This document shows positions 62,191 through 64,000 of a stretch of 64,000 nt of DNA, one piece after another (the first letter of the stretch is position 1; every line of letters starts with the position of its first letter). Made by a program: the position numbers and the translations under genes. The notes beneath the pieces were generated by a model, which did no database searches, was not told the DNA's origin, and was given only the letters and a program-made list of their open reading frames with translations. The stretch comes from Bacillota bacterium (GTDB lineage Bacteria > Bacillota > Clostridia > Acetivibrionales > DTU013): NCBI GenBank assembly GCA_023411575.1, contig JAEYOP010000071.1, forward strand, positions 186,001 through 250,000, written 5' to 3'.

Positions 62191-62304
62191 CTTTTCCGGC
62201 GGCCGTCAGACGACGGCCACCTCCTGTTCAATCTTCACTTCAGACCACTCCTTTCTTTCAAAGAGTCGGCTCCGGAAGCCGCATTGTACACGATATCCTG
62301 TACA
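62153..62304 (-). ncRNA. Candidate small RNA or micro-ORF unit in the 375-base gap before the SDR operon
   Basis: A minus-strand promoter (62338-62310) leads to a transcript of about 150 bases ending at the terminator at 62151-62190. It could fold into CGGCT/AGCCG (near 62265-62282), a ten-pair stem GGTGGCCGTC/GACGGCCGCC (about 62200-62223) and the terminator. It also contains an AGGAG site and a ten-codon frame from GTG (MKIEQEVAVV, stop TGA). The rest of the gap, 62035-62150, holds the SDR promoter; 62340-62408 holds only a hairpin without T-tract. Confidence 0.4.
62285..62304. promoter_or_regulatory. 20-bp near-palindrome at predicted transcription start
   Basis: TGTACA-C-GATATC-C-TGTACA occupies 62285-62304; only the two single bases break perfect symmetry. 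It covers the predicted start site of the minus-strand promoter, as an operator would. Confidence 0.55.
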
Positions 62305-62309
62305 CTTTG

Positions 62310-62338
62310 ATTATAAGGCGTACCACATGGCTTCTCAA
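62310..62338 (-). promoter_or_regulatory. Promoter of the small minus-strand unit
   Basis: TTGAGA (62338-62333) and TATAAT (62315-62310) are 17 bases apart on the minus strand. Confidence 0.6.
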
Positions 62339-62408
62339 TATAACAAACGATTATAATTATCTTTTCCCCATGAGGTCATTTAGGGGTCCTGCTGTCCTAC
62401 GCGTTTTG

Positions 62409-63359
62409 TCAAACCTTGAGAAGTACAATAATGATGGAGGTAAGGCTCAGGCAGATGCTGATCAGGCATAGGACTCCTACTGCCTGCCTGGGGTTCAAGC
62501 CAGCCGAAATCAGCCTGTAGTGGGCCTGTCCCCTGTCCGCCTTGTAGAAGGGCTTCCCCTCCAGGGATCTTTTCAATACCACGAAGAGATTGTCAAAGAT
62601 CGGTACGCCCAGGGCCAGGATCGGAACAAAGATCGATAAGACCGTAGCTTGCTTGAATGCGCCGTCCAGGGCTATGATTCCAAGCATGAAGCCCATGAAG
62701 CCGGCGCCGGCGTCCCCCATGTACACCCGGGCCGGCGGCTTGTTGTACCGCAGGTAGCCGAGGGCCACGCCCACCAGGATAATCGCCATCATGGCCGACC
62801 CGGACTGCTTTTTGGAAAGCGCCACCGCAAAAAGGGTGATGGCGGAAATGGTCGTCAAACTGCCGGCAAGACCGTCCAGTCCGTCTGAAAAGTTGATTAC
62901 GGTGGTCACCCCGAAGATCCAGGTCACAGTCAGTAAAAACTGCAGTACGGGCGGAAGAACGATGCGCGCGTCGGCAAAAGGATTGGTAAAGCCGGTAAAA
63001 ACGACCCCGGCGAAATAGACCACCACCGCTGCGGCCGCCTGTACGAGGAATTTCGGCAATGCCGGGAAATCAAGGCCGTGGGTCTTGTACCAGTCATCCA
63101 CCAATCCGATGGCGATGACCATGCCCGCCCCCAGCAGAAGGAGGAGATTCTTTTTGGTAAATCCGCCCGAGTACAGGAAAAAAGCCAGCATAAAACCGGC
63201 AAATATGGCGATGCTGGCAAGGTGAGGCACCGGCTCCTTGTGGATCTTCCGTTCCGTCGGCACGTCCACAAAGCCGATTCCCAGCGCAAATTTCCGCAAA
63301 GGCGGAATTAGTATAAAAACCGTAATGAACGCAATTGAAAACGCAATTAAGTACTGGAT
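62409..63359 (-). CDS. WecA/TagO/MraY-type phospho-sugar transferase (probable ATC start)
   Basis: About 316 residues with ten or so membrane helices; transfers a HexNAc-1-phosphate to undecaprenyl phosphate to start wall polymer or capsule synthesis. Motifs: IGLVDDWYKTHG (Mg-binding DD), INFSDGLDGLAGS, YMGDAGAGFMG and the C-terminal KPFYKADRGQAHYRLI. The first canonical start is TTG 63299, which would delete the conserved first helix; translation from ATC 63359 restores it (QYLIAFSIAFITVFILIPPL). The usual GG after the first loop is replaced by HLAS in EPVPHLASIAIF. It lies 21 bases after the GntR stop. Confidence 0.82.
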   Translation of the reverse strand: MQYLIAFSIAFITVFILIPPLRKFALGIGFVDVPTERKIHKEPVPHLASIAIFAGFMLAFFLYSGGFTKKNLLLLLGAGMVIAIGLVDDWYKTHGLDFPALPKFLVQAAAAVVVYFAGVVFTGFTNPFADARIVLPPVLQFLLTVTWIFGVTTVINFSDGLDGLAGSLTTISAITLFAVALSKKQSGSAMMAIILVGVALGYLRYNKPPARVYMGDAGAGFMGFMLGIIALDGAFKQATVLSIFVPILALGVPIFDNLFVVLKRSLEGKPFYKADRGQAHYRLISAGLNPRQAVGVLCLISICLSLTSIIIVLLKV

Positions 63360-63380
63360 ACCCTCACACCCTTTAATTTG

Positions 63381-64000
63381 TCATTTGCTGTTCTCAAATA
63401 CCAGCTGGCACTTGTCGGCCCGGTACTTGGCTACTATAAATTCCACTGCCTGCCCGCTTTTGGAATACAGCAGGTTTTCGATCTTTATGAGCGGATGCCC
63501 TGTCTGCACCTGAAGATATTGTGCGTCGGATTGCTCGGTATATACTACCTCCAGAGAACTTTTCGTCCTAACGGGCAAAAGCGGATATTTCCCTCTTAGT
63601 ATATCATAAGATGGCTTTTTTGCCTTGATGTCTTCGATTATTTCCGGAAAAAGAGATAACGGAATATAGGAAATATTCAGGGATAGAATACTGCTTCCAT
63701 CCGTCGTTACATAACATATTTCGGCAAATAAAGACTGCGGAGTCTGACTTTGCCCACTGAAGGCGTTTTCCAGGAAAGGAAAATCCCCCGGCTTGACAGC
63801 ACGTAAAGACAAGATGTCGTGTTGTCCCGGATTCTGACTGTCCAGGATGGAATCGGTGAAGCCGGTGAAATTCTTGATATCCACCTTGGACTTTGATTTT
63901 GCGACAAAAGTCCCCTTCCCCTTTTCCTTATATAAATAGCCGTTGTTTGTCAATTCGCTGATGGCTTGCCGCACGGTGGGTCTGCTGATGTCGTACTGCT
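63381..64000 (-). CDS. GntR family regulator with UTRA domain (5' truncated by window edge)
   Basis: The frame is open to base 64000, so the N-terminus is missing. What remains is the end of the GntR winged helix (SRPTVRQAISELTNNGYLYK, then GKGTFVAKS) and a UTRA ligand-binding domain ending in VEFIVAKYRADKCQLVFE, the HutC-subfamily pattern. UTRA domains usually bind small metabolites such as amino-sugar phosphates. It is directly upstream of the phospho-sugar transferase on the same strand and may share its mRNA. Confidence 0.88.
   Translation of the reverse strand, partial: QYDISRPTVRQAISELTNNGYLYKEKGKGTFVAKSKSKVDIKNFTGFTDSILDSQNPGQHDILSLRAVKPGDFPFLENAFSGQSQTPQSLFAEICYVTTDGSSILSLNISYIPLSLFPEIIEDIKAKKPSYDILRGKYPLLPVRTKSSLEVVYTEQSDAQYLQVQTGHPLIKIENLLYSKSGQAVEFIVAKYRADKCQLVFENSK

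Noticed and set aside
62153..62240. Possible selenocysteine readthrough of the TGA in the micro-ORF stem
   Set aside because: The stem spans the TGA rather than following it as a bacterial SECIS would, and downstream frame has a second stop in the terminator.
1..64000. CRISPR arrays, insertion sequences, prophage, rRNA and tRNA genes
   Set aside because: No regularly spaced direct repeats with unique spacers, no transposase motifs, and no tRNA cloverleaf or rRNA landmarks were seen; the lone tyrosine recombinase has no element around it.

Overview
The window is one gene-dense stretch of a Firmicutes chromosome, most likely a moderately GC-rich anaerobic member of the class Clostridia. The clues are strong AGGAGG-type ribosome binding sites, a LexA/YneA-type SOS pair, the miaB-ylbF-mutS-mutL-miaA-hfq order, SLH-domain and copper-amine-oxidase-like stalk-domain surface proteins, an Rrf2-NifS-NifU-MnmA cluster, and two-subunit type 1B dihydroorotate dehydrogenase genes. 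No rRNA, tRNA, CRISPR array, transposase or prophage was seen. The closest thing to a mobile-element gene is a solitary tyrosine recombinase. The genus is inference.

Layout. 1-4.5 kb: end of a pyrimidine operon (carB, pyrK, pyrD, a histidine phosphatase and a divergent orotate phosphoribosyltransferase-like gene). 4.6-14.1 kb: a secreted family 3 glycosidase, then miaB, a RicA/YlbF-type protein with a four-cysteine tail, mutS, mutL, miaA and hfq. 14.1-15.4 kb: lexA divergent from a LysM protein of YneA type, with LexA boxes in between. 15.4-19 kb: an SLH-GH18 protein and a TMTC-like membrane protein with TPRs. 19.2-26.4 kb: a cysteine desulfurase with thiI, a VanW protein, a DUF2225 protein, an AIR-synthase-like protein, and a tandem glycine riboswitch controlling glyA. 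26.4-29.8 kb: a TetR-controlled ABC exporter.

29.9-46.1 kb is the most unusual part. A polysaccharide deacetylase fused to a propeller-like domain is followed by a secreted beta-helix protein. Next come a 1719-residue protein joining a Ser/Thr kinase, AAA ATPase, TPRs, GAF and histidine kinase (HstK-like), its translationally coupled NarL-type response regulator, and a second paralogous beta-helix protein. An HtrA-like protease and a stalk-domain protein follow. This looks like a self-contained sensory and cell-surface system.

46.1-52.5 kb: rarA, a small membrane protein, a LarA-like racemase, and the Rrf2-nifS-nifU-mnmA cluster for Fe-S clusters and tRNA thiolation. 52.5-64 kb: PHP phosphatase, M18 aminopeptidase, DedA, LCP ligase, the tyrosine recombinase with a 28-bp palindrome upstream, an esterase, YbaK deacylase, an overlapping SDR-nitroreductase-NYN/LOTUS operon, a compact promoter-to-terminator unit without a normal gene, a WecA/MraY-type transferase and a truncated GntR regulator.

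Two genes (31709 and 63359) appear to start at near-cognate codons, ATT and ATC: their conserved N-terminal signal peptide or membrane helix lies upstream of any ATG, GTG or TTG. All start choices, domain calls and promoters come from reading the sequence; no database search was run.
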